DNA of 64,000 bases from Microvirga antarctica (GTDB lineage: Bacteria; Pseudomonadota; Alphaproteobacteria; Rhizobiales; Beijerinckiaceae). The DNA is taken from NCBI RefSeq assembly GCF_017921815.1, contig NZ_JAGEMM010000002.1, forward strand, positions 744,001 through 808,000. Reading direction: 5' to 3'. Below are positions 48,530 to 58,610 of the stretch, in pieces (position 1 is the first letter of the stretch; each line of letters opens with the position of its first letter). Position numbers and translations under genes: made by a program. Under the pieces are notes generated by a model. It worked only from the letters and a program-made list of their open reading frames with translations. It did no database searches and was not told the DNA's origin.

Positions 48530-49534
48530 ATGAGCGGCATGATCCAGGCCAGATCGTCCCGCGCTCTTCCCAAGGGGCTTCCGCAGCTTGCTGCGCTGGT
48601 TCTCGTCTTCTTCGTCAACTGGCTCGTCTTCCGCGACTTCTTTGCCTTGCGTCTGCAGGACGGACGCCTCTTCGGCAGTCTCATCGATGTGCTGAATCGC
48701 GGTGCGCCGTTGGCCATCCTCGCCTTAGGGATGACCCTTGTCATCGCGACGCGCGGCATCGATCTTTCGGTCGGTGCCGTCATGGCGATAGCAGGCGCGA
48801 TGGCCGCGACGCTGACAGCACAGGGCTATCCGTTGCCCGTGGCACTCGCCGCCGCTGCCGGCATCGGCCTTGCCTGCGGCCTTTGGAACGGCGTTCTCGT
48901 GGCGGTGCTCGAGATCCAGCCCTTCGTTGCCACCCTGATCCTGATGGTGGCGGGACGCGGCTTCGCGCAGCTGATCACCGAAGGCCAGATCATCACCTTC
49001 ACCAGCGACAGTTTTGCGGCCATCGGCAGCGGTTCCTTCCTCATGCTGCCCGTTCCGGTGCTGATCGCCATCGTGATGCTCGTCATCACGCATGCCATCG
49101 TCCGCTACACGGCATTAGGGCTTTTCATCGAGTCCATCGGTGCCAATGTGCGTTCAACCGCCTATGCGGGCATCGGCACCAAAGTCGTGACCATCGCAGT
49201 CTATATGTGGTGCGGCCTGTGCGCGGCGATTGCGGGCCTCATCGTGACGGCCGACATCCGTGGGGCGGACGCCAACAACGCCGGCCTGTGGCTCGAACTG
49301 GATGCGATCCTCGCCGTGGTGATCGGCGGAACGTCCCTCTTCGGAGGACGATTCCATCTCGGGCTTGCCGTCGTCGGAGCCCTCATCATCCAGGCGATGA
49401 ACACCGGCATCCTGCTGAGCGGCTATCCGCCGGAATACAACCTCATCGTGAAGGCGATCGTGGTTCTCGCCGTGCTTCTCGCCCAATCGCCCGTCCTGTC
49501 GGCCGTCAGCGCCGTGTTGAAGGCAAGAGCATGA
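48530..49534 (+). CDS. ytfT: Sugar ABC transporter permease (YtfT type)
   Basis: A 334-residue BPD_transp_2 permease with about 8-10 membrane helices. LVIATRGIDLSVGAVMAIAG carries the family core motif; GGTSLFGGRFHLGLAVVGALII is the C-terminal coupling segment. It starts directly after the ytfR stop and ends inside the ATGA overlap with yjfF. It is the first permease of the heteromeric pair. Confidence 0.94.
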   Translation: MSGMIQARSSRALPKGLPQLAALVLVFFVNWLVFRDFFALRLQDGRLFGSLIDVLNRGAPLAILALGMTLVIATRGIDLSVGAVMAIAGAMAATLTAQGYPLPVALAAAAGIGLACGLWNGVLVAVLEIQPFVATLILMVAGRGFAQLITEGQIITFTSDSFAAIGSGSFLMLPVPVLIAIVMLVITHAIVRYTALGLFIESIGANVRSTAYAGIGTKVVTIAVYMWCGLCAAIAGLIVTADIRGADANNAGLWLELDAILAVVIGGTSLFGGRFHLGLAVVGALIIQAMNTGILLSGYPPEYNLIVKAIVVLAVLLAQSPVLSAVSAVLKARA

Positions 49535-50490
49535 TCCGGCGTCACCTTCCCGTCCTCATCACGCTGGCTGTCTTCATCGTCGGCTACCTGATCTGTCTGG
49601 CGCAGTTCCCGAGCTTCGCTTCGACCCGCGTGATCGGCAATCTTTTGACCGACAACGCCTTCATCGGAATTGTCGCCGTCGGCATGACCTTCGTCATTCT
49701 CTCCGGCGGCATCGATCTTTCGGTCGGCTCGGTCATCGCCTTCACGAGCGTTTTCCTGGCCGTCAGCATCGAGAAGTATGGGCTCAATCCTTATCTGGCC
49801 TTCATTCTTGTCTTGGGTATCGCGTCGCTATTCGGCGCCGGCATGGGCTTCGTGATCCACACTTTCCAGATCCCGGCCTTCATCGTCACATTGGCAGGCA
49901 TGTTCCTGGCGCGTGGCCTGTGCTTCGTTCTGACCACGGATTCGATCCCGATCAACGCGCCCGCCTATGGCCTGATCACGGATATCGCCTTTGCCCTGCC
50001 GGGCGGGGGGCGCCTGACCTTCATCGCCATCGTCATGCTGCTGACCTTCGCCGCCGGCATCGTCCTGGCGCATTTCACGCGATTTGGCGCGAATGTCTAT
50101 GCGCTGGGCGGCAACCGGACCTCGGCGGAACTGATGGGCGTTCCAGTGGCCAAGACCACCATCCGCATCTACCTGCTGTCGAGCTTCCTGGCGGGCGTGG
50201 CCGGAATCGTCTTTTCTTTTTACACCTCCGCAGGCTATTCCCTTGCTGCCACCGGGGTCGAGCTCGACACCATCGCGGCGGTCGTCATCGGTGGCACGCT
50301 GCTGACGGGCGGTTACGGAACGATCATCGGCACGCTGGTTGGCGTGCTCATTCAGGGTTTGATCCAGACCTACATCACGTTCGAGGGGACCTTGAGTTCC
50401 TGGTGGACGAAAATCGCCATCGGCGCATTGCTGTTCGCATTCATTGTGCTGCAGCGGGGCCTGTCGGCGGCTTCCCTGCGAACGCGGTAG
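49531..50490 (+). CDS. yjfF: Sugar ABC transporter permease (YjfF type)
   Basis: A 319-residue permease paralogous to the preceding one: FVILSGGIDLSVGSVIAFTS and VVIGGTLLTGGYGTIIGTLVG are the counterpart motifs. The start ATG at 49531 overlaps the ytfT stop by the four bases ATGA. An overlapping long open frame that continues upstream through ytfT (from 48367) is only a shadow. Together with YtfQ, YtfR and YtfT it makes a complete transporter. Confidence 0.94.
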   Translation: MIRRHLPVLITLAVFIVGYLICLAQFPSFASTRVIGNLLTDNAFIGIVAVGMTFVILSGGIDLSVGSVIAFTSVFLAVSIEKYGLNPYLAFILVLGIASLFGAGMGFVIHTFQIPAFIVTLAGMFLARGLCFVLTTDSIPINAPAYGLITDIAFALPGGGRLTFIAIVMLLTFAAGIVLAHFTRFGANVYALGGNRTSAELMGVPVAKTTIRIYLLSSFLAGVAGIVFSFYTSAGYSLAATGVELDTIAAVVIGGTLLTGGYGTIIGTLVGVLIQGLIQTYITFEGTLSSWWTKIAIGALLFAFIVLQRGLSAASLRTR

Positions 50491-50508
50491 TCTGGAAGAG
50501 GAGATTTG

Positions 50509-51282
50509 ATGTTGCTGAACGGTTTGCGGAGGCCTGTACGCGCGCGATCGGCCCATGATCTCGTCGCACGCGGGATCGGCCAGAACATCATGCAGGGACG
50601 CTTTCCCATCGGCAGCATTCTGCCGGGAGACGCGGATCTGATGGAGCTGTACGGCGTTTCGCGCACATCCCTGCGCGAAGCCCTGAAGACTCTCGCGGCA
50701 AAGGGCCTGATCGAATCCAAGACCAAGGTCGGCACGAAGGTTCTCGACCGCAACAACTGGAACATGTTCGACGCCGACATTCTGGACTGGCATCTGGAGA
50801 TGGGCGTCGACGCCCGCTTCCTGGGATGGCTGTTCGAGATCCGGCAGATGCTGGAGCCCCTTGCTTGTGCCACCGCCGCCATGCGCCGCACGCCGGACCA
50901 GCTCGAGGAGATGCAGCGGGCGCTGGAGGCCATGTATCTGTGCGAGACGAGCCGACAGGGCTTCACCAAGGCGGACCTCGCCTTCCACCAGGCCATTCTG
51001 GAGGCATCCGCCAATCCCTTCCTGCAATCGATCGGTTCCATGATCGGTGCGGCGCTGGCGACCTCGTTCACAATCAGCTCGCCGGTTTCCAGCGACGCGC
51101 GCTTCAAAGCGGTGATGCGGCAGCATCAGGCGGTGCTCGATGGAATCGCGCAGCGCAATCCGGTCGCGGCCAGCGAGGCCATGTCGGCCCTCATCCTTCA
51201 GGCCGCGGAACGGATACAGATCAAGCATGGGGAAAGCGCCCTCACGACGGTCCAGATCCATGCCTTCTCGGGTGTCGCGTAA
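50509..51282 (+). CDS. GntR family regulator, FadR/FCD subgroup
   Basis: A 257-residue regulator: an N-terminal winged helix (about residues 12-80, IGQNIMQGRFPIGSILPGDADLMELYG-type helix then VSRTSLREALKTLAAKGLIES) and a C-terminal all-helical FCD effector domain (about 95-240) with the metal-type Asp/His positions, including DLAFHQAILEASAN. GAGGAG lies 5 bases before ATG 50509; an in-frame TTG at 50506 is an alternative. It lies 18 bases after yjfF and ahead of chvE, so it probably controls both transporters and the dehydratase operon. It may bind the motif at 45913 and 51321. The effector is likely a sugar acid intermediate. Confidence 0.92.
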   Translation: MLLNGLRRPVRARSAHDLVARGIGQNIMQGRFPIGSILPGDADLMELYGVSRTSLREALKTLAAKGLIESKTKVGTKVLDRNNWNMFDADILDWHLEMGVDARFLGWLFEIRQMLEPLACATAAMRRTPDQLEEMQRALEAMYLCETSRQGFTKADLAFHQAILEASANPFLQSIGSMIGAALATSFTISSPVSSDARFKAVMRQHQAVLDGIAQRNPVAASEAMSALILQAAERIQIKHGESALTTVQIHAFSGVA

Positions 51283-51320
51283 GCGAGACGGCCCCGGGAT
51301 CGCCGTGACGTCTTCTGGCG

Positions 51321-51338
51321 ATTAGTATTATAGTATGA
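51321..51338. promoter_or_regulatory. AT-rich candidate operator, copy 2 (upstream of chvE)
   Basis: ATTAGTATTATAGTATGA, whose reverse complement matches 15 of 18 bases of 45913-45930. It lies 201 bases before the chvE start in a 256-base region that otherwise shows no gene. Confidence 0.5.
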
Positions 51339-51538
51339 TTTATTGGGTCAGCTCACAGGTCTAACACTCGGCTGACCGAAGGCGGGGCTACTCCAGAAGT
51401 CGCTCCGCCGTGATGGGTGAGGAGCGGGCGCCGGCTCTACTGGCAACCGCATGCTCACCTGGGTCCAGAGTGAAGAAGACTGACGTTGCACCGGGCGCGC
51501 TGTCGACGTTCCGGGCATGGACGATAGGGAGAACGACC

Positions 51539-52603
51539 TTGAAGACATTCACGATGACACTGGCAGCCGTGGCCCTTGGAGCCTCCAGCATCCTTGGCGC
51601 TGCTCACGCGCAGGATAAGGGGACCGTCGGCGTGGCCATGCCGACGAAGTCGTCCGCGCGTTGGATCGACGACGGCAACAACATGGTCAAGGTGCTCAAA
51701 GAGAAGGGCTACGCCGTCGATCTGCAATATGCGGAAGACGACATTCCGAACCAGCTCTCGCAGATTGAGAACATGATCACCAAGGGCTCGAAGGTGCTGG
51801 TAATCGCGGCCATCGATGGCACCACGCTTTCCGACGCGCTGCAGCAGGCGGCCGACAAAGGCATCAAGGTGATTGCCTATGATCGCCTGATCCGCAACTC
51901 CAAGAACGTCGACTACTACGCCACGTTCGACAACTTCCAGGTCGGCGTGCTCCAGGGCGGCTATATCGAGAAGGCGCTGGGGCTCAAGGAGGGCAAGGGT
52001 CCGTTCAACGTCGAACTGTTCGGTGGTTCGCCTGACGACAACAACGCCTATTTCTTCTATAACGGCGCCATGTCGGTGCTCGATCCTTACATCAAGAGCG
52101 GGAAGCTCAAGGTGGTGAGCGGCCAGACCGGCATGGACAAGGTCTCGACCCTGCGTTGGGACGGTGCCGTCGCGCAGGCCCGCATGGATAACCTGCTCTC
52201 CGCCTTCTATCCCGACAAGCGCGTCGATGCGGTTCTGTCGCCTTACGATGGCCTGAGCATCGGCATCATCTCCTCTCTCAAGGGGGTCGGCTACGGCACG
52301 CCGCAGCAGCCGATGCCGGTGATCACCGGACAGGATGCGGAAGTGCAATCGGTCAAGTCGATCCTCGCCAAAGAGCAGACCGCGACCGTGTTCAAGGATA
52401 CCCGCGAACTCGCCAAGGTGGCTGCCAACATGGTCGACTCCGTGCTCTCCAACAAGCAGCCAGAAGTCAATGACACCAAGACTTACGAGAACGGCATGAA
52501 GGTTGTCCCGTCCTATCTCCTGAAGCCGGTCAGCGTCGATGCGTCCAACTGGAAGGACGTTCTGATCGGCAGCGGCTATTACAAGGAAAGCCAGTTCAAG
52601 TAA
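51539..52603 (+). CDS. chvE: Multiple sugar-binding periplasmic protein ChvE
   Basis: A 354-residue precursor with signal peptide ([24 protein letters not shown], cleavage before [14 protein letters not shown]). The mature protein resembles Chv[54 protein letters not shown] and [13 protein letters not shown]. In Agrobacterium ChvE binds galactose, arabinose and others and signals to VirA. TTG 51539 is preferred as start because AGGGAG is 8 bases upstream and it supplies a basic residue before the hydrophobic core; ATG 51554 would give a shorter signal peptide. Confidence 0.92.
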   Translation: MKTFTMTLAAVALGASSILGAAHAQDKGTVGVAMPTKSSARWIDDGNNMVKVLKEKGYAVDLQYAEDDIPNQLSQIENMITKGSKVLVIAAIDGTTLSDALQQAADKGIKVIAYDRLIRNSKNVDYYATFDNFQVGVLQGGYIEKALGLKEGKGPFNVELFGGSPDDNNAYFFYNGAMSVLDPYIKSGKLKVVSGQTGMDKVSTLRWDGAVAQARMDNLLSAFYPDKRVDAVLSPYDGLSIGIISSLKGVGYGTPQQPMPVITGQDAEVQSVKSILAKEQTATVFKDTRELAKVAANMVDSVLSNKQPEVNDTKTYENGMKVVPSYLLKPVSVDASNWKDVLIGSGYYKESQFK

Positions 52604-52621
52604 CTGGTTTTGACGTACACT

Positions 52622-52647
52622 GGACCCTGCGCGCCCGCGCGGGGTCC
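52622..52647 (+). promoter_or_regulatory. Intercistronic hairpin between chvE and gguA
   Basis: GGACCCTGCGCG at 52622-52633 pairs with CGCGCGGGGTCC at 52636-52647 (12 pairs, one G:T) around a 2-base apparent loop. It resembles the ytfQ-ytfR hairpin in place and probably reduces expression of gguA-gguB relative to chvE. Confidence 0.6.
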
Positions 52648-52686
52648 TCGCTCGATTCCTGAAGGTTCGTTGCCCGAGGTCATGCG

Positions 52687-54216
<1,530 letters not shown>

Positions 54217-54217
54217 G

Positions 54218-55417
54218 ATGGACACCAGAACCGCCGACGAGATTGAGGCGCCCCGGCACAAGACGTCGCGGATGGAATTCGTAAAGACCCATTTCCGCGA
54301 TTACGGCATGCTGCTGTCGTTGCTCTTTATCATGCTGTTCTTCCAGGTTGTGACGGATGGCACGCTGCTGCGGCCGCTCAATCTCACGAACCTCGTGCTG
54401 CAGAACAGTTACATCGTCATCATGGCGCTCGGCATGCTGCTCGTGATCGTGGCCGGGCATATCGACCTTTCTGTCGGCTCCATCGTCGGCTTCCTCGGCG
54501 GCTTGGCCGCCATGATGATGGTGCGATGGGGCTTCGATCCGGTCACGACAACCATCGCCTGCCTGATCGCCGGCGGCCTGATCGGCGCGGCGCAGGGCTA
54601 TTGGGTGGCCTACTTCAAGGTTCCGTCCTTCATCGTCACTCTCGCGGGCATGCTCGTCTTCAAGGGCCTGACGCTGGCCCTCCTGGGCGGCATGTCGGTC
54701 GGTCCCTTCCCGGTCGGATTCCAACGCCTCAGCTCCGGCTTTCTTCCGGACGTGTTCGGCGGCCAGGGCTTCAACGTCACCGCTTTGTTTCTGGGCGTCG
54801 CAAGCATCGCGGTCATGATCTATTTCAGCTTGCGCAGCCGCGCCAATCAGATCAAGCACGCGGTCGAGACAGTGCCATTCGGCCTGTTTGCGTTCAAGAA
54901 CGTCCTGCTCGCTTTTCTTGTCATCGGGTTCTGCTATCTGCTTGCGACCTATCGCGGCCTGCCGAACGTCCTCGTCATCATGGCGGTGCTGATCGCCCTC
55001 TATGCTTTTGTCACCAATCGCACCACCATCGGCCGGCGCATCTATGCCCTGGGCGGCAACGAGAAGGCAGCCAAGCTCTCGGGCATCAAGACCGAGCGAC
55101 TGACCTTCCTCACTTTCGTCAATATGGGCGTGCTCGCGGGCCTTGCCGGCCTGATCTTTGCTGCACGCCTCAACACCGCGACGCCAAAGGCCGGTCTCGG
55201 CTTCGAGCTCGACGTGATTGCCGCGGTCTTCATCGGCGGCGCCTCCGCCACTGGCGGCGTCGGCAAGGTGACGGGTGCCGTAATCGGCGCCTTCGTGATG
55301 GGCGTGATGAATAACGGGATGTCAATTTTGGGAATTGGCATCGATTACCAGCAGGTCATCAAGGGCCTCGTGCTGCTCGCCGCCGTCTCCCTCGACGTCT
55401 ATAACCGAAAGAAGTGA
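54218..55417 (+). CDS. gguB: Multiple sugar ABC transporter permease
   Basis: A 399-residue BPD_transp_2 permease, longer than YtfT/YjfF because of an extra N-terminal soluble stretch and a longer central region, as in GguB. VIVAGHIDLSVGSIVGFLGG is the core motif; AVFIGGASATGGVGKVTGAVIGAFVMGVMNNGMS is the C-terminal segment (shown in part). About ten membrane helices are predicted. It completes the ChvE-GguA-GguB transporter. A single permease is expected to form a homodimer. Confidence 0.95.
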   Translation: MDTRTADEIEAPRHKTSRMEFVKTHFRDYGMLLSLLFIMLFFQVVTDGTLLRPLNLTNLVLQNSYIVIMALGMLLVIVAGHIDLSVGSIVGFLGGLAAMMMVRWGFDPVTTTIACLIAGGLIGAAQGYWVAYFKVPSFIVTLAGMLVFKGLTLALLGGMSVGPFPVGFQRLSSGFLPDVFGGQGFNVTALFLGVASIAVMIYFSLRSRANQIKHAVETVPFGLFAFKNVLLAFLVIGFCYLLATYRGLPNVLVIMAVLIALYAFVTNRTTIGRRIYALGGNEKAAKLSGIKTERLTFLTFVNMGVLAGLAGLIFAARLNTATPKAGLGFELDVIAAVFIGGASATGGVGKVTGAVIGAFVMGVMNNGMSILGIGIDYQQVIKGLVLLAAVSLDVYNRKK

Positions 55418-55508
55418 TCGACGCTCAAGCACGTGAGCGTCCGCCCAATGCCGCGCCGCGACTGCCACATGAGTGTCCGAAACACGAAAGGCCGTACCTG
55501 TTCAATTG

Positions 55509-55533
55509 GGAATGTCGTCTATTCGAACATTCC
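55509..55533. repeat. Inverted repeat after gguB
   Basis: GGAATGT (55509-55515) and ACATTCC (55527-55533) form a 7-base-pair stem. It may help end the gguB transcript or be an operator; too weak to decide. Confidence 0.35.
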
Positions 55534-55629
55534 GCAAGTCCGGCCGGGTTCGACTGATGAGGATTGAGTGGCCAGTCCGCAGACGGAGCTTTCACACCTT
55601 CACCTCCCGGGGAGATGAACAGCCCTAAA

Positions 55630-55658
55630 CTCGGGTCAGGCGAAGCGCCTGACCCGAG
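55630..55658. terminator. Perfect 13-bp hairpin between gguB and the deacetylase gene
   Basis: CTCGGGTCAGGCG at 55630-55642 pairs perfectly with CGCCTGACCCGAG at 55646-55658 with a 3-base loop. It sits between convergent genes, 30 bases from the deacetylase stop, so it may end both transcripts. It lacks a T run on either side. Confidence 0.6.
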
Positions 55659-55688
55659 GGCGGTCGCACCCGCTCGCGATAGGCTTCT

Positions 55689-56612
55689 TCACGGTGCCGG
55701 CGACAGAATCCCGCCCTTGTCCTTGCACCACTGCGCCACGTGGGCATGCGTGGCGAACCAGCACCCGCCGCGCGCCTTCATGTGGGCAATGAGACGTCGC
55801 AGGATGCCGATGCGGCTGCGATGGCCGATGACATCGGGGTGCATGGTCAGCAGGAACAACCCGCCTTCTTCCCACGCCTCGTCGAATTCAGCTGTGAAGA
55901 TCTCCTCCACTGCTGAGGGCGCAGTATAGGGGCGCAGGGCCGAGAAACGATCCATAACCAGATAGGCGGCGTCGTCCCTGATCCACTCGGGGGGAAGTTC
56001 GACGATACCGGTCGGCTGGTCGTTTAAAAGCAACTCGTATGGCTCGTCGTCGGCCATGAGGCTGGAATCGTAGAGCAGGCCCATCTCGCGAATGATCTCG
56101 AGTGTATTCGGCGAGAAGTCCCAGCTGGCCGTCCGCATTCCCACCGGGTCACGCCCCGAAATTTCCGCCAGCTTTTCGGCCGCACGATAACTCAACTCTC
56201 GCTCGACCTTATATGGGAGGAGATTGTTGCGTTCGTGAATCCAGGAATGGATCCCGATCTCATGTCCATCATGGACGACGCCACGAACCTCGTCGGGATA
56301 GAGCATGGCGGAGACCGCCGGATAGAAAAACGTCGCTGCAATCTGTTCTCTCTCGAGAATGGCTCGGATCCTCGGAACGCCCCGTCGAGAACCGTAATGT
56401 CCCTGGCTGATCAGCATCGGGCTTTTCAGCCCGTCTCGGAGCGGGATCGTATCGTGGTCGGCATCGAACGAGAGTGCGACTGCGCAACGCGCGCCGTCCG
56501 GCCACGCCGCAGGTGTCAGATCGCGTCCGGCGCGCGCGCGTCCGACGATCTCACGCCATTTGGATTCCGGCCACTCATACGGCTCGCCTTCGATGTCGGT
56601 ATCAGTGCTCAT
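55689..56612 (-). CDS. Polysaccharide deacetylase family protein
   Basis: A 307-residue NodB-homology (carbohydrate esterase 4) protein: SFDADHDTIPL has the catalytic/metal aspartates, HEIGIHSWIHE the metal histidines, TASWDFSPNTLEIIREMGLLYDSSLMADD the third motif and LTMHPDVIGH the C-terminal histidine. The same fold occurs in allantoinase PuuE and chitooligosaccharide deacetylases, and this sequence resembles the PuuE-like side. No signal peptide, so a cytoplasmic small-molecule substrate is likely. AGGAGG precedes ATG 56612. It is divergent from an amino-acid-type binding protein. Confidence 0.88.
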   Translation of the reverse strand: MSTDTDIEGEPYEWPESKWREIVGRARAGRDLTPAAWPDGARCAVALSFDADHDTIPLRDGLKSPMLISQGHYGSRRGVPRIRAILEREQIAATFFYPAVSAMLYPDEVRGVVHDGHEIGIHSWIHERNNLLPYKVERELSYRAAEKLAEISGRDPVGMRTASWDFSPNTLEIIREMGLLYDSSLMADDEPYELLLNDQPTGIVELPPEWIRDDAAYLVMDRFSALRPYTAPSAVEEIFTAEFDEAWEEGGLFLLTMHPDVIGHRSRIGILRRLIAHMKARGGCWFATHAHVAQWCKDKGGILSPAP

Positions 56613-56821
56613 CGTTGTTTCCTCCTGCGGCGCAGTCACGCCTTATGGTCTTCGTCGAGCATGCCAGCATGGGCTGATGCTTGCACCTGCGCAGGTAGGC
56701 TTTTGACTTGCACCGCGCAACCGGGCCGCTAGTTTGAGCGTCGCCAGAGCCGGCTCGTTCGACAAGAACAGGGTCGCCCTCGCCAAGTCGAACAGAACAT
56801 GAGATCAGTGAGAGAAACGTA

Positions 56822-57673
56822 ATGAAGATGCAGAAATTCGTGCTTTGCGCCGCTTCGGTTTTCGCGGTTGCCGCTGCCTTTGCGCAGCCGCTCCAGGCGA
56901 AGGAATGGACCCAGATCACCATCGGCGTGGAGGGCGCGTTCCCGCCCTACAACGCTACGTCGTCCGACGGGAAGGTTGTCGGCTACGACATCGACGTCGC
57001 CAATGAGATGTGCAAACGCGCGAATCTCAAATGCGACATTGTTGCTCAGGATTGGGACAGCCAGGTGCCGGCTCTGTTGGCGAAGAAGTTTGACGCTGTC
57101 CTGACGATGGGCCCCAATCCAAAGCGCCGCGAGGTCATGGACTTCACAGTTCCCTACGCGCGGACATCCAACACGTTCGGTGTTCTCAAGTCCTCGCCGC
57201 TCGCAAAACTCCCCAAGACCGGCGAGGCCATGTCCACCAACGACAAGGCTGCATGGCAGCCTGTGCTCGAGCAGATTCAAACGGCGCTCAAGGGAAAGAC
57301 GATCGGCGTGCCGCTATCGACGAGCCAGCAGCAATTCGTCGAGGAGACCTTCAAGGGCGATGTCACCGTGAAGACCTACAAGTCGTCTGAACAGCATACG
57401 CTCGATCTGCTGGCCGGCCGGGTCGATGCCGTCTTCGACAACATTGTCTATCTGCGGGACGCGGTGACCCGTCCGGGCAACGAAGAGGTCGTGATGGCCG
57501 GTCCTCTCCTCGTCGGCGGTATCATGGCGACCGATACCTGCCTCGGCATTCGCAAGGGCGAGGAGGATCTCAAGGCAAAGCTCGATCCGGCCCTCACATC
57601 GATGATTGCCGACGGCACGATGAAGACGCTCTCGGAGAAGTGGTTCAAATTCGACGTGAGCCCCAAATCGTAA
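56822..57673 (+). CDS. Amino-acid-type ABC transporter substrate-binding protein (orphan)
   Basis: A 283-residue precursor with a signal peptide (QKFVLCAASVFAVAAAFAQPLQA). The mature part has the SBP_bac_3 signature: GVEGAFPPYNATSSDGKVVGYDIDVANEM, AVLTMGPNPKRREVMDFTVPY and LDLLAGRVDAVFDN. Predicted ligands include polar or basic amino acids. No permease or ATPase gene is adjacent, so it either uses a distant transporter or signals. GAGAGAAACGTA lies before the ATG at 56822. It is divergent from the deacetylase, perhaps sharing nitrogen-related control. Confidence 0.9.
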   Translation: MKMQKFVLCAASVFAVAAAFAQPLQAKEWTQITIGVEGAFPPYNATSSDGKVVGYDIDVANEMCKRANLKCDIVAQDWDSQVPALLAKKFDAVLTMGPNPKRREVMDFTVPYARTSNTFGVLKSSPLAKLPKTGEAMSTNDKAAWQPVLEQIQTALKGKTIGVPLSTSQQQFVEETFKGDVTVKTYKSSEQHTLDLLAGRVDAVFDNIVYLRDAVTRPGNEEVVMAGPLLVGGIMATDTCLGIRKGEEDLKAKLDPALTSMIADGTMKTLSEKWFKFDVSPKS

Positions 57674-57791
57674 CATTGCCACCAGCCGCGGCGGACTCTT
57701 CGGGGATCCCGCCGCGGCCAGCGTTGCCGAATCTCAGCGGTACGCGTGTTGAGCACGATCATCAGAGGCCCCGTCACGATCGGCACGCCCC

Positions 57792-58433
57792 ATGTGCAAT
57801 CTCTATTCTTTGACCAAGGGCCAGCAGGCGATCCGCGAACTGTTTCGGGTAACGCGCGATCTCGGCGGAAATCTGCCCTCGCTGCCCGCCATCTTCCCCG
57901 ATCAGATGGCGCCGGTGATCAGCAATGCGCGCGATGGGGAACGGCAGCTCGAGATGATGCGCTGGGGTTTCCCAGGGCCGCCGAACCTTTCAAAGGTGCC
58001 CGTCACCAATGTGCGCAATACACAGAGCCCGTACTGGCGAGGATGGCTGAAGGCCGAGTTCCGTTGCCTCGTCCCGTTCACATCCTTCTGCGAATACGAG
58101 GACACCAAGCCGAGGAAGACGCCTACATGGTTCGCCCTTTCGGACGATAGACCGCTCGCGGCCTTTGCGGGGATCTGGCGTCCCTGGACAGGGACCCGCG
58201 GGACGAAGGCCGCACCCGTTGAGGGCGAGCATCGTCTTTTCAGCTTTCTCACGACGGAGCCGAATGCCGAAGTCGGGGCCATTCACCCGAAGGCCATGCC
58301 GGCAGTTCTGACCACGCAGGATGCGTTCGAGACATGGCTGACCGGTCCTGTCGAGGACGCTCTGAGGCTTCAGCGCCCCCTTCATGATGGCGCACTGGCG
58401 GTCGTCGCGCGCGGAAGTCGTGAGGACCCGTAG
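57792..58433 (+). CDS. SOS response-associated peptidase (SRAP/YedK/HMCES family)
   Basis: A 213-residue SRAP protein that crosslinks to abasic sites in single-stranded DNA. The invariant Cys2 (MCNLYSL), Asn73 and Arg75 (VTNVRN), Glu101 (FCEYE) and His165 (IHPKAMPAVL) are all present. The initiator Met must be removed to expose Cys2, which fixes the start at 57792. It stands alone between a binding protein and a drug/metabolite transporter. An SOS box was not identified. Confidence 0.95.
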   Translation: MCNLYSLTKGQQAIRELFRVTRDLGGNLPSLPAIFPDQMAPVISNARDGERQLEMMRWGFPGPPNLSKVPVTNVRNTQSPYWRGWLKAEFRCLVPFTSFCEYEDTKPRKTPTWFALSDDRPLAAFAGIWRPWTGTRGTKAAPVEGEHRLFSFLTTEPNAEVGAIHPKAMPAVLTTQDAFETWLTGPVEDALRLQRPLHDGALAVVARGSREDP

Positions 58434-58610
58434 TCCCCACTCATTCGGCTGTGGGGCCTGCCCTATGCTGGCCGGCGCTCTGCCGTCTAGCATTTCCCGG
58501 CCGGCCGATGGCGGTGTTCCCCAGCATGGCGGAGATATCGCGCGACGGCCTCGTCACTCTTCAGCGTCGGCATTGACTCGCGATATGGGGCTTTGCACGA
58601 GGGCTTTCGC

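Noticed and set aside
48367..50490. A 707-codon frame covering ytfT and yjfF
   Set aside because: Its first part is an out-of-frame reading of ytfR and ytfT. Only the last 319 codons are real and belong to yjfF, starting at ATG 49531.
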